Shown here: positions 23,966-34,862 of the stretch, piece after piece
Layout of the letters: every line of letters begins with the position of its first letter
Numbering within the stretch: position 1 is the stretch's first letter
Origin: Eretmocerus hayati
Taxonomy: Eukaryota; Arthropoda; Insecta; Hymenoptera; Aphelinidae
Direction: 5' to 3'
Assembly (NCBI GenBank): GCA_029851415.1
Contig: CM056743.1
Coordinates: 97,500,501-97,564,500, forward strand
DNA: 64,000 nucleotides
The notes under the pieces: generated by a model
Seen by the model: the letters and a program-made list of their open reading frames with translations, nothing else
Told to the model about the DNA's origin: nothing
Database searches by the model: none
Position numbers and translations under genes: made by a program

Positions 23966-24090
23966 ATTACGATACAAGGGCGCAAACGATGGTTTTCGCA
24001 CTACGAGTGACTTTATTTAGGCCTGAGCCGTAGGCGAGGGTCTAAATAGTCACGAGAAAGCGAAAACCATTGCGCCCGAGTATCATACTA
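23966..24090. repeat. 120-nt hairpin repeat, copy 1
   Basis: GATACAAGGGCGCAA and the complementary TTGCGCCCGAGTATC bracket a second nested stem (GTGACTTTATTTAG with CTAAATAGTCAC), predicting one long imperfect hairpin. It is part of an insertion of about 210 bp (23958-24168) that is missing from the opposite arm of the host foldback. A second copy lies beside the Tigger element (59308-59432). Confidence 0.75.
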
Positions 24091-24637
24091 TGGTTTCTGA
24101 TCTTCTGTGAGCAAATGAAAAGCGAAAAACAATGTGCAAATGACTCATTTGCGCACAGACGATCAAAAATATAAATAATATTGTCATCTCTCAAGTTCTT
24201 CAACCCGCTTCCTGCGGCTGCTCATGACAAGCGTTGATTCAGTCACGATTTCTCGCCGCTATGGATGCGATGTCATCGTGGATGCTCGGTAAGGCTGTTT
24301 TCCTTTGCTCACATTTCCCAGCTAATTTTTTGCAAGATTTCCAAATCAATCATCTTGATATTCTAGAGAAGATACGCGTTCCACATAAGACTATCTGAAA
24401 AACGTTGCCTGAATTCGAACGCTACAGTATATCAAGCACGTGGTGTTGTTATTGTTGTGGATAACCGCAAAACCTACCATTTTTCGATATTTGATTAATT
24501 AATTGCAAAAAAATGGTCCATTATCTGGCTTCGGGTCCATTGAACTTTTTGATCAGAATTTTCCGCTCTACAACATATTTCTTCCCGGAAAAATTTCACC
24601 GCAACCCAATATCCTATCTCTGGGTGCGGGGTCCTTT

Positions 24638-25335
24638 AGGGGAAGGTCGTTTATGAAGATTGCAAATAAGAGTCGACCTAAAACACTGCCTTGGGGGACA
24701 CCCGATGTAACCCTTATCCAATCAGAGATGTTACCGTTTTCATCGATTACTGCCTGCACTCTATTATGAAGATATTTCATAAGGAGCTCTATAGAATTAT
24801 CCGAGCATTCGAATCTCCTGAGTTTTTCTGATAGGATGTGGTGAGGGACCTTATCGAATGCTTTGGAGAAATCAAATAGTACGAGTAGCGTCAATTTTCT
24901 CTCATCAATATCTTTGCGAACGTCCTCCGTTAGTCCCAGCAGAGCTGTCGTCGTGTTATGTCCAGGGCAGAAACCTGCTTGCGCACGTTGGTTAGCTTGT
25001 TATTTTCCAAATAATTCGATAACTGATGATGAAGCGCTTTCTCAAAAACTTTGGATACTTCGGAGAGTTTGGCAATTGGTCTCGTGTCAAACGGTGATGT
25101 AGGAGTCTTAATTCTGAGCAGAGGCATGAGGAGGGTCTTTGACCACGTTCAGGGGAAAATGTTTGACTCAATAATAATCCTATTGATGAGCGTCGTGAGT
25201 TCGGGGAGTATTATAGGTGCTGATATTCTTAGCATTTCAGTAGATATCCCGTCAATTCCAGTAGATTTAGACTTTGATGAGGTAATGACATTCATGGCCG
25301 TGAGCTCGGTCACTTTTTCAAAATACGCTGCTGGA
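24638..25335 (-). pseudogene. Large non-LTR element, piece 2: RT fingers and palm
   Basis: Reads from about 25335 through SKSKSTGIDGIS, PTSPFDTRPIAKLSEVSKV, QAGFCPGHNTTTALL, FDFSKAFDKVPHH and SGVPQGSVLG to FINDLP, i.e. RT blocks 0-4 of a Jockey/CR1-like element in canonical order. One in-frame TGA (near 25155) and one 1-nt frameshift (near 24965, before AGF) show it is dead. The piece ends at the terminus of the 20598-24637 foldback, and its upper edge abuts the repeat element beginning near 25322. Confidence 0.9.
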
Positions 25336-28163
25336 AGTGATTAGCAGTATGCTTTCTCACAGCGTTATATGATAATAATTTCAACGAAAAAGAAAGTACT
25401 CTATATTTTGAGTTTTTCTTTCGAGGAAGCATTTCAGAGAGACTTGGGTCATCTAAAAGAAGGTTTTTCCAACAATATCTATTGTTTGGTTGAGAGAAAA
25501 TTTTGATATAGTCGGTTTAAAGATGATCAAACTGGGGTCCTTTGTGAAAATTCCCTTCTCCCGAAAGAATCTTCATTTGAATAATGTTTTGCGGATTTCA
25601 TGAAAATTTCGTATCAGCCAATCGATTCAGAATGGCGCATAAGAGTAATTCCACGCGAAACAGACCGACGAAAAAGGGTCATGCCTCGGATCTTTTCCTA
25701 AGTATTTCTAATCGATTCTATGGTCCAAAACATGGATTTTCAACTTACTATGAGGTCAAAAAAAATTTTTTGGTCCCATGGCGAGAATCTTTGAAAATTA
25801 TGTAAAATCCTTTCTTTCAAAATTCCAGCAACTTTTTTTCACAAAAATGCAAATAAGTCGAGTTTGCTTGCAGATAGAGACACGCGGTTTACGGCATTGG
25901 AAAGGTCTTCAAAAAATCTATCGAAATGCATTCCTGAAACTTGCTTTTGAGGTTACGTACACTATTGTCGAGCAAAAAGTCGAAAAACACAAAAACATTG
26001 ATTTCTCGAAAAGCCGTATTTTTTTGTTTCTGAAAATTTGATATTTGATGTAAAATTTTGTGTTCTTTCAGAAAAAAATGGTCCCGAACATTCTTTTCAA
26101 GTCCTGAAGCCTATTTTTGCTATTTTTTTCAAATCGATTTTTCAAGCGATGGGAAATCGTCTGATTTCTGCGCATGCGCAGGAATTTGGGTTCTCAAAAC
26201 CAATTCCATTGAAGAGCCAAGGAAATTTCCTTGAAAATCAGTACTTGGCGAAGTCAATTCCATCGATTTGGCTCGGAGCTACAACGCATGAAAAATGAAG
26301 CTTCAGCCCGAGTGCATCGATAGGCAAAGGTCACCGTCCGCGGACCTCAGTCACTGCTGTCTCCGACCACCTCTTGGGCGTTGCCGACATTCAGTGGTCT
26401 TCTGTACGTTGTAGCTTTGGTCTCAATTGATGGAATTGACTTTGTCAAGTAGTCATTTTGAAGGAAATTCTCTTGGCTTTCTGATGCAATTGGTTTCAAG
26501 AACCCAAATTTCTGCGCATGCGCAGAAAACAGACGATTTCCTATCGCTTGAAAGACTGATTTGCGAAAAATAGCAAAAATAGGCTTTGGGACCCAAAAAA
26601 AATGTTTGGGACCGTTTTTTCCTGAAAGAGCACAAAATTCTACATCAAATATCGAATTTTCAGAAATGAAAAAAAAATGGCTTTTCGAGAAATCAATGTT
26701 TTTGTGTTTTTCGACTTTTTGCTCGACAATAGTGTACGTAATCTCAAAAGCAAGTTTTAGGAATGCGTTTCGATAGATTTTTCAAAGACCTTTCCAATGC
26801 CGTAAACCGCGTGTATCTATCTGCAAGCAAACTCGACTTATTCGCATTTTAGTGAAAAAAAGTTGCTGGAATTTTGAAAAAAAGGATTTTACATCATTCT
26901 CAAAGATTCTCGCCATGGGCCCAGAAAATTTATTTTGGACCTCATAGTAAGTTGAAAGTCCATGTTTTGGACCATAGAATCGATTAAAAATACTTAGGAA
27001 AAGATCCGAGACATGACCTCTTTTCGTCGGTCTGTTTCGCGTGGAATTACTCATAAGTAAGTCTTTAGGTCATTAAAATTGAGATAAATGAGTCGTAAAG
27101 GATGATACGAGGGAAAAATGAATATTAATTCAAATGTTCTACTATTTTTTGAGTTATACTTTTGAGGAAGCTTCTTAGAGAGATTCAGGCCATCTAGACT
27201 GAAGTTTCTTTAACAATATCCATCGTTTGGTTGAGACGGAATCTCGATGCAGTGGGTTTGAAAAGGCTTAAAATGAAATTTTTGGTGAAAATTTTGATTT
27301 TTTCGAAAATTTGAGATATGTGAAGACTGGATAAAATTTCGGTATCAACTAATCGATAGATAATGCGGACAGAACCATAGTTTAGGTCATTGAAATTGAG
27401 ATGAATGAGTCGCAAAAGAAGGTACGAGGAAAAAATGAATATTAAGAAAAATTTGTCATTATTTTTTGAGTTATTCTTTGAAGGAAGCTTTTTAGAGGGA
27501 TTTGGGTCATCTAGTTTGAGGTTTTTTAGATGATAACTATTGTTTGATCGAGACAGAATTTGGATGCAGTGGGCTTAAAAAGGGTCAAAATGAAATTTTT
27601 GGTGGAAATTTTGATTTTTTCGAAAATTTGAGATCTGTGAAGATTAAATGAAATTTCGGTATTAACCAACCGATAGATCTAGCAGAAAGAAATTATAGTT
27701 TAGGTGACTCAATTTGTTGTGAGACCGTGTGAGAAAAAGATATTTATGTATTAAGAGTCGAAATATGAGCTGTTTCGCTTCAAAAACCCCATAGATCAAA
27801 TTTGACTGGGAGCTGAAAGCTGCCAAATCACTGGGCTCTCAGAAATCGGATTCTGTACAACTTGTAGAAAGCCAAAACTTGATATAGTGAACAGTAAAAG
27901 AGAAAGCGTGTCCGATAGAAAACAACACACACACACACACGGACAAAGGGGTGCAAAGATGAGTCTTTGACAGATTTGGAAGGCCAATAGGAGGAAAAGT
28001 GTTACCTACAATTGATAGATTCTGGCGAGAGGAAGAGAATGGTCTAAGGCTTGTTCAGATAAACGGAACTTTGTTGAAGGAAATATTGGTTTTAGTGGAA
28101 AATTTGATCAAAATTTTGCTGGGGTGAAAACAAAGCTTTCTCTTTAGAGAAAGCAAAAGAAGA
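25322..28163. mobile_element. Repeat element A, copy 1, inserted in the non-LTR gene
   Basis: Matches the inverted copy at 62365-63475 from ATACGCTGCT to GAGAAAGCAAAA. It is built of about three tandem units of roughly 320 bp (landmark TTTTTGAGTTAT..TTTGAGGAAGC at 25403, 27146 and 27462, allowing for the nested insertion) plus a distinct right part with an (AC)n run at 27928. The edge near 25322 contains CTGCT-N10-AGCAG, a potential hairpin. No coding frame or clear terminal inverted repeat was found, so the class is unknown. A 1408-bp foldback is nested at 25644. Confidence 0.8.
25644..27051. mobile_element. 1408-bp foldback element with 6-bp target duplication
   Basis: The ends are perfect inverted repeats beginning AGTAATTCCACGCGAAACAG, and the arms (about 25644-26285 and 26410-27051) are near-complete reverse complements around a spacer of about 125 bp. 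CATAAG flanks both sides (25638-25643 and 27052-27057). The inverted element copy near 63141-63165 has a single uninterrupted CATAAG there, giving a true empty site. A 6-bp duplication fits few superfamilies and no transposase is encoded, so the family is left open. Confidence 0.95.
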
Positions 28164-28164
28164 G

Positions 28165-28235
28165 CGAGTATGAGCTATCACTGCGAGCAAGTCTGAGCTA
28201 TCACTGCGAGCGAGTCTGAGCTATCACTGCGACCG
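28165..28235. repeat. 23-bp tandem repeat, three copies
   Basis: Three consecutive copies of a unit containing GAGCTATCACTGCGAGC, located exactly between the edge of element A and the resumption of the non-LTR coding sequence. It may be a junction duplication formed at insertion or part of the retroelement. Confidence 0.85.
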
Positions 28236-28259
28236 TTAGATGGGGAACCCTAAGACAAC

Positions 28260-28716
28260 AGTGGCAGGGGCTGGTCTACAATTTTCTGGTGGCATAAGAG
28301 TTGTTAAGTTCTTCAAGAATAAAGTATAGGAAAGGAGATGGTAATCGAGACTTTGGTAATCCAAGTTTTCTAATTCCTGACCATTTTGATCTGGGATCAG
28401 GAGCATTGCTAAGTCGTGAGGCGATGTAGGCATTTTTAGCTGAGTCTAGATTATTTAAAATCTCTCGCCTTAGAGACAAAAATCTATCATGAAAGAGAGG
28501 AGAGTTATATCGCACTGCTTTTTTGTACATGCGATCACACTCGAGCATACGTTTTTCAATCTCAGAGGTGACCCAAGGTTTTCGTCTCGGCGAAATATGA
28601 ACTTCTCTTAGTGGAGCTATTGTATCAAATGTGGAAGTTATGGCAGAAGAGAAGTTATCCACTAAATCATTAATGGACGAAGTATCATCAAAATTTGCTT
28701 CATTGCGAGCGAACAT
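28260..28716 (-). pseudogene. Large non-LTR element, piece 1b: endonuclease-RT linker
   Basis: A 146-codon frame contains PRRKPWVTSEIEKRMLECDR, a signature of the linker between the endonuclease and RT domains of Jockey/CR1-like ORF2 proteins (W-T-x-E-I followed by basic helices). It ends in LEELNN near the spot where RT block 0 would normally follow. RT block 0 is instead found at 25300, on the other side of element A. Confidence 0.85.
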
Positions 28717-28949
28717 TGAATTTTGCTGTAAAGAAGAGTGGATAGCTCAATGTTAGCACGGAGTTATTATTTTCTTGTTTAAGTGCGGTGGTTCATAGAA
28801 AAAAAAGTCCATGTAGATGATGTCATGCCAGCAATAAAAGGTGCATCTTATTTATTGAAATTCGTAACTGCGGAGGCAGATCCCGTTATAAATACATCAA
28901 TCCACATATGAGTAGATGGATTATCTTTACAATGCTTATGATGAGTAGC

Positions 28950-29390
28950 ACCAAATGGAACTAGGTATAGCGATCGTTATTCTATTGCATTGCGGAGGTA
29001 CACTGCATCGTGTTCTTCAGTGAGCAAGTCGGCATTGAGATCACCAGTTATAATGATATTCAGATATTTGGATAGTAAAGGAGTGATAATATCAAAAAAG
29101 TCTTTAGGATACAGGCCTTAAGGTCTAGGATAAATGACTGCGTAAAGAATTTTTTGATCTTGATGTGCAATCTTGGTGATGATGAATCCTGGAAAGTTAT
29201 CAAATTCAGGATCAGATTGTGCCAGTAATCTCACAGTTAATTGATTTTTGATGTAAACTCCTACGCCCCCACCCTCTTTACCAAGCCTATCTAATCTGAT
29301 AATATTGTAGCCCTCAATTTCTGTGATGCTTTCAGCGTCTCGATCTTTGAGAAAGGTCTCTGTTACTGCAAAAATATTGTGAAAATATCG
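28950..29390 (-). pseudogene. Large non-LTR element, piece 1a: APE-type endonuclease
   Basis: Encodes FAVTETFLKD (catalytic Glu region), GGGVGVYI, then after one TAA (29118-29120) in the same frame KDFFDIITPLL and TGDLNADLL, the conserved GDxN motif of apurinic-type endonucleases; fragments resembling the DV/SDH end follow with additional stops down to 28750. The first 30-40 residues of the domain and any ORF1 are missing upstream of 29390, so the element is 5'-truncated or interrupted there. Confidence 0.85.
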
Positions 29391-31584
29391 CAAAACAAGG
29401 ACAAGGTAAAAAAGGAAAGACCACAGAAGAGGACACTGGGGATCAAAAAGAAGGTCGTAAAGATAGAGGACAAAACTGGAGTAAAGGCCAACTCAAGAAT
29501 GCTATGAAAGTTTTGTAGATCTGTGAATCTACTGTTAAAGCTGAGGAATACAATATAGTTTATTTTCAATATAGTCGAACACGAAGAATATTCATATGAT
29601 TTGAGTTAGATTGAAGAAGGAAATTCAAGTCGATCAGTTTGTAAATTTTCAACAAACACTACTACTATATACAATATAGAATCTAATATTTCTGAATATG
29701 TTCACAAACACACTCTCTGCTAGAAAAATGTTCTCTCTCTTAAGAGTAATGTTCTGTGATGATTCCTTTGAAAATGAATGGAATAGGAGCGGTATCATTC
29801 ATTTTGTTGAAAGATCCAGCCTGAATAGGTTGACACAATAAATTACCAAAACGTCGCAAATGGATGCACTTGCAATCAACAGAAGTGGATTTCACCTTTC
29901 TTAAACCTAGAACTCAGCATGGGCTATTGACTACTTATTTATAGCTAAATTAGAACCCCCCAGATTTTTCAGTTTCTGCAAATACTTGGAAAGTGGATCT
30001 TTGCAAAAGAAGCGAAGACATTCTTGCTCCAAACAAGATTAGTCCATCTAGTGAGTTATGAGTTCACTCTGGTAATATTTATGATAAATTTCACATGAGA
30101 AAAGCATGATAATTCATGCATGATCAATATAAGGATGAGATGCTATAAGTAACTATGGGATTTACCTTGCAAGATTTTGGTCATTTCAACCAATGAATGG
30201 GGGGGGGGATCTCTCAACATTCGGCAATATGTTAAATGATGAGGGATGAACTCGATGCTCAGTCAAGCTACTGATAGTAAGTGTTGAACCATTATTAATG
30301 GCGAAGCATATTTTGGTATCTCATAAAATACATAGGTTCACACCATGAAAAGTCATAGTAAGGGAACTCATGTGAATTCTCCAGCGCAACACTCTTACCA
30401 TTTGTGCAAAATATTACAACTCTGTTTGCAACACGAAGATCATTACAATTGCTGTAACACATCATGACTCACAAAGCACCATACTCTACAATCATTGCAA
30501 AGATCCACTGACACATAGACAGAATCGCGTTGCTTTGGAGGAAGCTGATTCCTCCATGCTTGCAATGAAACACTTTCTAGCAATGATGGCTCTGTGCAAC
30601 AACACTTGAGCAACTAGGAAAGAATCCTGGCGTTGATAACCAGGATTTTCTTCCCATGTGTAATCAAGAATGTCACAACAGCTGAAGAAACTCTGCCAGG
30701 GAATGAACATTGGCATGTTTCATGCAGTGATCCACTGGTCCCAAAACTACTTTGCTTTGGATATGATGTTGCTCTTTTATTCACAACAGATGAATTCCCT
30801 CACTCATAGCACCCATGCTGTTCATCTTGATTGTAATAACTTCAGAGGAATTCAACTAAGGAAAGGGAGAAAGTTGGGGAAGGAGCTGATCATATCACCT
30901 TTCCTGCTTGAATATTTTCTTTTTGAACCATCTTTCCAGTGTCTCTTTTCGTATTTTGATCTGTAGGAGAAAAACACAGGAGTCAATGAGGTTATATAGC
31001 TCAAGATCAATCTCTAAATGATAACCGGAATCAAATGTCATGATTCAGTGGATCATACTAAGTTACCATACACAACTTACTCAACACGATGACGGGAGCT
31101 GATGCTGATCCAAACATCTTGCAATACCACTGAGATTACAATACGACAAGAAAAGTACAGAGTTTCGGGGCAGCTGGGGCTAGACTATGCTCATGCACAT
31201 GTGCTCAGTAGCTTCATAAATCCTATGTCGAAAAAGCAACTGAAAGAGATATAAAATAGTTTTACTATATGAAATTTGCAAAAATCCAGCGATGCTGGAA
31301 GCGCATTAATTGTGTCTTTGTGTAAAACTATCACACAAATGGATTTTGCAGTGAAGACGATTCTCGACAAGAGTTTCGCTAAAGTATTGTCTTACAATAA
31401 AATCATGAACAACATGCATACAAGGATTTGTATATAGATTTTCATTGCTCTTGAATCTCGGGACATTACATCGTGGAATAATGAGATTGTTGCTAAATGC
31501 TTATGCGCTTTGCCAGCGATTTTACACTGCGCATGCGCAAAAGCCTCACCGCAGTAGAGGCTCGATTCCTGACGCGATCAGGAC
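29391..31584. other. No recognised gene
   Basis: AT-rich single-copy-looking sequence. A short plus-strand frame at 29395-29512 encodes a lysine/glutamate-rich stretch ending in NWSKGQLKNAMKVL, which resembles the start of psq-type helix-turn-helix domains of pogo-like transposases, but it stops at once and is only a weak hint. A 98-codon frame at 30670-30966 has no motif. A short poly-G run is at about 30199-30209. Confidence 0.4.
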
Positions 31585-31928
31585 CAAAAAAGGTCTGCCG
31601 ACTCAGTGACGCGGATAGGAAGCATGGTTGATGCCTTCTCTCCCCTACAGCTCCCCTCTCCCGAGCCAATATGGCAGCCGTATTGGGACAGCGGGATATA
31701 CCTATATATAGGAGTTGTCTGCTCGCGCTCGTGTAAAGCCGCGAGCCCGCGCTAAAAAACATTCTATACTATTTGCAGCGTGCAAAAATGATATTAATCA
31801 CTCGCAGTATGTTATCTGATAACATGCCGCAAGTAATTACTTCCAAATACTGGGTTCCATAACCCAAATCTCAAGCCCCCCCGAGGGGCCGCGATTTATA
31901 TACGTCTTTTCATGCATGCTAAGTAAAT

Positions 31929-32022
31929 GCTGCGGTAGCCTAGTGGTTAGCGTGTCTGCCTCTCATTTTGTCGGTCCAGCTTCGATCCCCGGCCAAATCA
32001 ATTTTTTTTTTTTTTTTTTTTT
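31929..32022 (+). ncRNA. tRNA-like Pol III unit (SINE head or tRNA pseudogene), copy 1
   Basis: TAGCCTAGTGG fits the internal A box, and GCTTCGATCCC about 45 nt downstream fits the B box with one or two changes, followed by CCGGCCA and then a run of about 22 T, a Pol III terminator. The acceptor and anticodon stems do not pair convincingly, so a functional tRNA is unlikely; a tRNA-derived SINE head is the better reading. The same unit lies inverted in the other arm. Confidence 0.6.
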
Positions 32023-32231
32023 AATTAAATCAAGTCATAATTTTTTTCGCTAACAAACATATTTGAACGAAGATTGATAACCAACCAAACACCCTACAAG
32101 TCATAATTCCTTCTTCAAGTCAGAACCGTCACGAGATATTTTAATATATGCTTCTGATATTTTTCATAGCATGAATTTGATGATCAACATGAGGAACGAT
32201 GGCTCTGAAACAGCTTTGAAAATTTCATTCC

Positions 32232-32573
32232 TATTAGAATGGGCGCCGGGTTCTTCCAATAACACTCACTTTTATATGAGAAAATACGCGAGTTACACGT
32301 GAGATTTATTACAAACAATTAAAAGACTCCACAAAGATCAAAATCTAGGTGCACAGAGTAATACGATCTAGTACAATAAAGAGCGAGTTACAGCGTGAAC
32401 ACACAACACGATGTGCTCCGCGTCTAGGAACGGCACGCAACCGACTGGACAGCCAGGAAAACGACGAGACGAGGAGAGACTGGTGCGCGCAGGCGCCCTA
32501 AGCGCCCGTATCAGCACAGCGCGACAATGTGTTGATGCAGGACTGATGAGTAAACGCCGCAGAGAACTCAACA
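32232..32573 (-). repeat. 3' LTR
   Basis: 342 bp, same length as the other LTR with only scattered differences visible (for example TATTAGAATGGG against TATTAGAGTGGG), which suggests a moderately recent insertion. A purine tract borders it internally at about 32574-32590. The 90-codon plus-strand ORF inside both LTRs is a by-product. Confidence 0.9.
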
Positions 32574-32589
32574 CTCCCTTCCTCTGCAA

Positions 32590-34860
32590 AGGCTACGAAT
32601 CCTTAGGCTACGGCTATCTGATCCCCCGTCGGTTTCACTGCTGCTGGTGGATGTTTTCCTCGAGAATTGCTGTTTTGGGATGAATTCTGAAGTTGTTCAC
32701 GGTACACCGTTTCAGTTATCCAGCTGGATTCTGTTCTTGATTCGAGTAGATATCATAACTTCTAATACACGCTATCCATGCAATCCTGCACGTTGAAGCC
32801 ATTGGTCCCTGTCATCACTGCGCTCTCTGCTTCTAAATTGATCAAATCGCCTCTCGACTTTCTTCTCAGATAGTCCTTGTATATGGTTTCTTCCAACTCG
32901 ATTCCTTGGCACATATATGCAACCATTTCTTCTAATCTTTTCGTCTACTTCTAGGATCTCGCTGAGGTCACTCTGACTTGGTGCCTGTTGAACTGGCTTT
33001 CTTGAAATCCAGGAACGTTGTCGATTTGATCAAGGGATTTATTCCGCCAGTAGAGCCCACGACTGATTTTGGCTTCTAATAATCTCTTTCCATCGCATCA
33101 AGGTTAGCATCTGTGCCAGAGACTTGGTCACAGCATATGTCCTTTTGTCATTCACATCTATCCTTTGGCTAACATCAACGAGTCATTTGCGACACGTTAG
33201 TTCGATAACAAGGTCAATTCGACTGTACTTCTTGAGAGTTGACTGGTGTCGCTGCTCACGAGCACTGTCTAACTCATGTCGAGAGCTGCTCCTCGAATCT
33301 TCAAATAGCTTCGTCTGGACTTCAGGATCCCACGAACGAATGATACCAGAGATAATTGAATAAGTCCTGCACAGCAGTGACTATAATTCAATACATGGTG
33401 GTATTATTGATCTATTGGCCCGTTTGGGCAACTTATGTAAACCAGTCTTCTAGGTATAAGAAGTCAAATTTTGACTTTCTCAATACAGCTTCTAAGTCAA
33501 TCTTCTAACTGAATTTGAAGTTTCTTCTAGGTTATGTTAGCCTCAGAGTTATGTTCAAACTCTAAGTTTGTGGTGCCTTCTAACTCAGTTGACTCTAAAT
33601 CAGTACGTTTTCTCCATCTTGGAGAGTTCGTGGTGAACTTCGTCTATTTCTCCATCCCAATCTCAGCGAGGTTCCTTAGAACATACGCGTAGATTGTCAC
33701 GAGAGTTCACCCAACATATCCATCTAAGCTTAGATCTTCTCGACAGCAGACCAGTGATTTTCATTTCTTCTGGGAGTGCACATGAAGTCCTTGACGGGGG
33801 GGGGGTCAATGATCTTCTGAATTCTAACAATACTCCGCTCTATCCGAGCGAGGACAGAGGTTTACTTATTTCTTCTAAATCTGGTTAGTCTTCGATCCTT
33901 CACATTTCTTTTCCGCTTGGATGTTCCTTTCTACTCCCAGGTGGGTTAGACGCATATCTTGTGTATCAGTTGATGCAGCGACGGGATTCTACACGTTGAC
34001 TGTTGGCATGTCTATCAGCAGATACAGGTGCCACTCCTGAGATGCTTGAAATACAGCAAGTGCTAGATGTAGGTCACATACTGGAACACTTTAAAAAAAT
34101 TTTAGTCAAATAAACTCCTAGCTCATCGCCTGAAACATTTCAAAAAGGAATTTTTAGTCGAGTAAGCTTCTAGTTCATCAAACCTCTAATTCTGGCAATT
34201 CTGAAACGAGAGGCAAACCTCATTCACAAATTCTACCAAAACATCTAGTTCATCGAACCTCTGATTTTAGCAACCGTGTAACGAGGCGCAAGCCCTCTTC
34301 AAAATGTGCGAGCAACTTCTGAATAATATCAATTTCTTGTTGAACATTGACTTCTACATCTACTCTCTAATCCATCCTCTGAGTTTAGCTTCTAACTCAT
34401 CAATCTCAACTTCAAGTATTTAGAGGATGCCAAATCTGGATTTAATTCTAATTCAATAATCAATTGATATTGTACTTCTATATATGACCAGTTACCTTGG
34501 AACGTACGTCCAGCCATGTATCCAGTGATACCCAATTGACTGTAAATTTTAATGACGATGGTCCAATTACATACATATTGGACCATATGTATGTATATAG
34601 TTTAGACTCCACTCCGCTAGTACTACTAGCAGAGATCGTCATAACTAAATGCGTAATTCCCGAAAATGTACTCGCTGTATACGTGCTCCCTCCCACTCTG
34701 TCTAGCCGTACGACGGACAAGCCATTTTGCTTGGTAGGGGCGATCGCACACGCATACAGTTTGCACAATCCCGAAGAAAAACACACACGGATGAATAACC
34801 TAGTTGCACGAACATCGATGCAATTTCGGAAAATCGCCCGGGTAACCACCATTTTGTTCA
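32590..34860. other. Interior of the LTR element, CTTCTA-rich, non-coding
   Basis: No gag/pol frame in either strand. The plus strand is peppered with CTTCTA / CTTCTAA (TAGAAG on the element's coding strand), especially 33450-33560 and 34160-34400, and again at 36480-36600. This is an unusual degenerate hexamer bias for an LTR interior. Confidence 0.55.
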
Positions 34861-34862
34861 TA

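Larger units (their letters stand above)
20598..24637. mobile_element. 4-kb foldback element with palindromic-satellite core
   Basis: The terminal inverted repeats begin AAAGGACCCCGCACCCAGAG on both ends. The arms (20598-21640 and 23540-24637) are reverse complements. Their inner parts are tandem units of about 120-130 bp that recur at about 21291, 21411 and 21540, and inverted at about 23580, 23695, 23828 and 23945. The core (about 21960-23520) is a CGCGTACGCG-rich array. The left arm carries a small insertion (20672-20885) and the right arm another (about 23958-24168), each missing from the opposite arm. No clear target duplication was found. It lies inside the RT gene of the large non-LTR element. 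Confidence 0.8.

Noticed and set aside
25322..28163. Canonical Helitron call for element A
   Set aside because: A terminal hairpin is present, but neither the 5' TC nor the 3' CTRR was seen at the homologous edges, so the class is left open.
29395..29512. Pogo-like helix-turn-helix start (NWSKGQLKNAMKVL)
   Set aside because: Only about 14 residues resemble the motif, followed at once by a stop; no further transposase sequence or TIRs nearby.
31929..32000. Functional tRNA gene
   Set aside because: A and B boxes are present but acceptor, anticodon and T stems do not pair properly and the unit is duplicated within foldback arms; treated as a tRNA-derived SINE head.
32411..32683. 90-codon plus-strand ORF, repeated at 37990
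   Set aside because: Lies within both LTRs and runs opposite to the element; a by-product of GC-rich LTR sequence.
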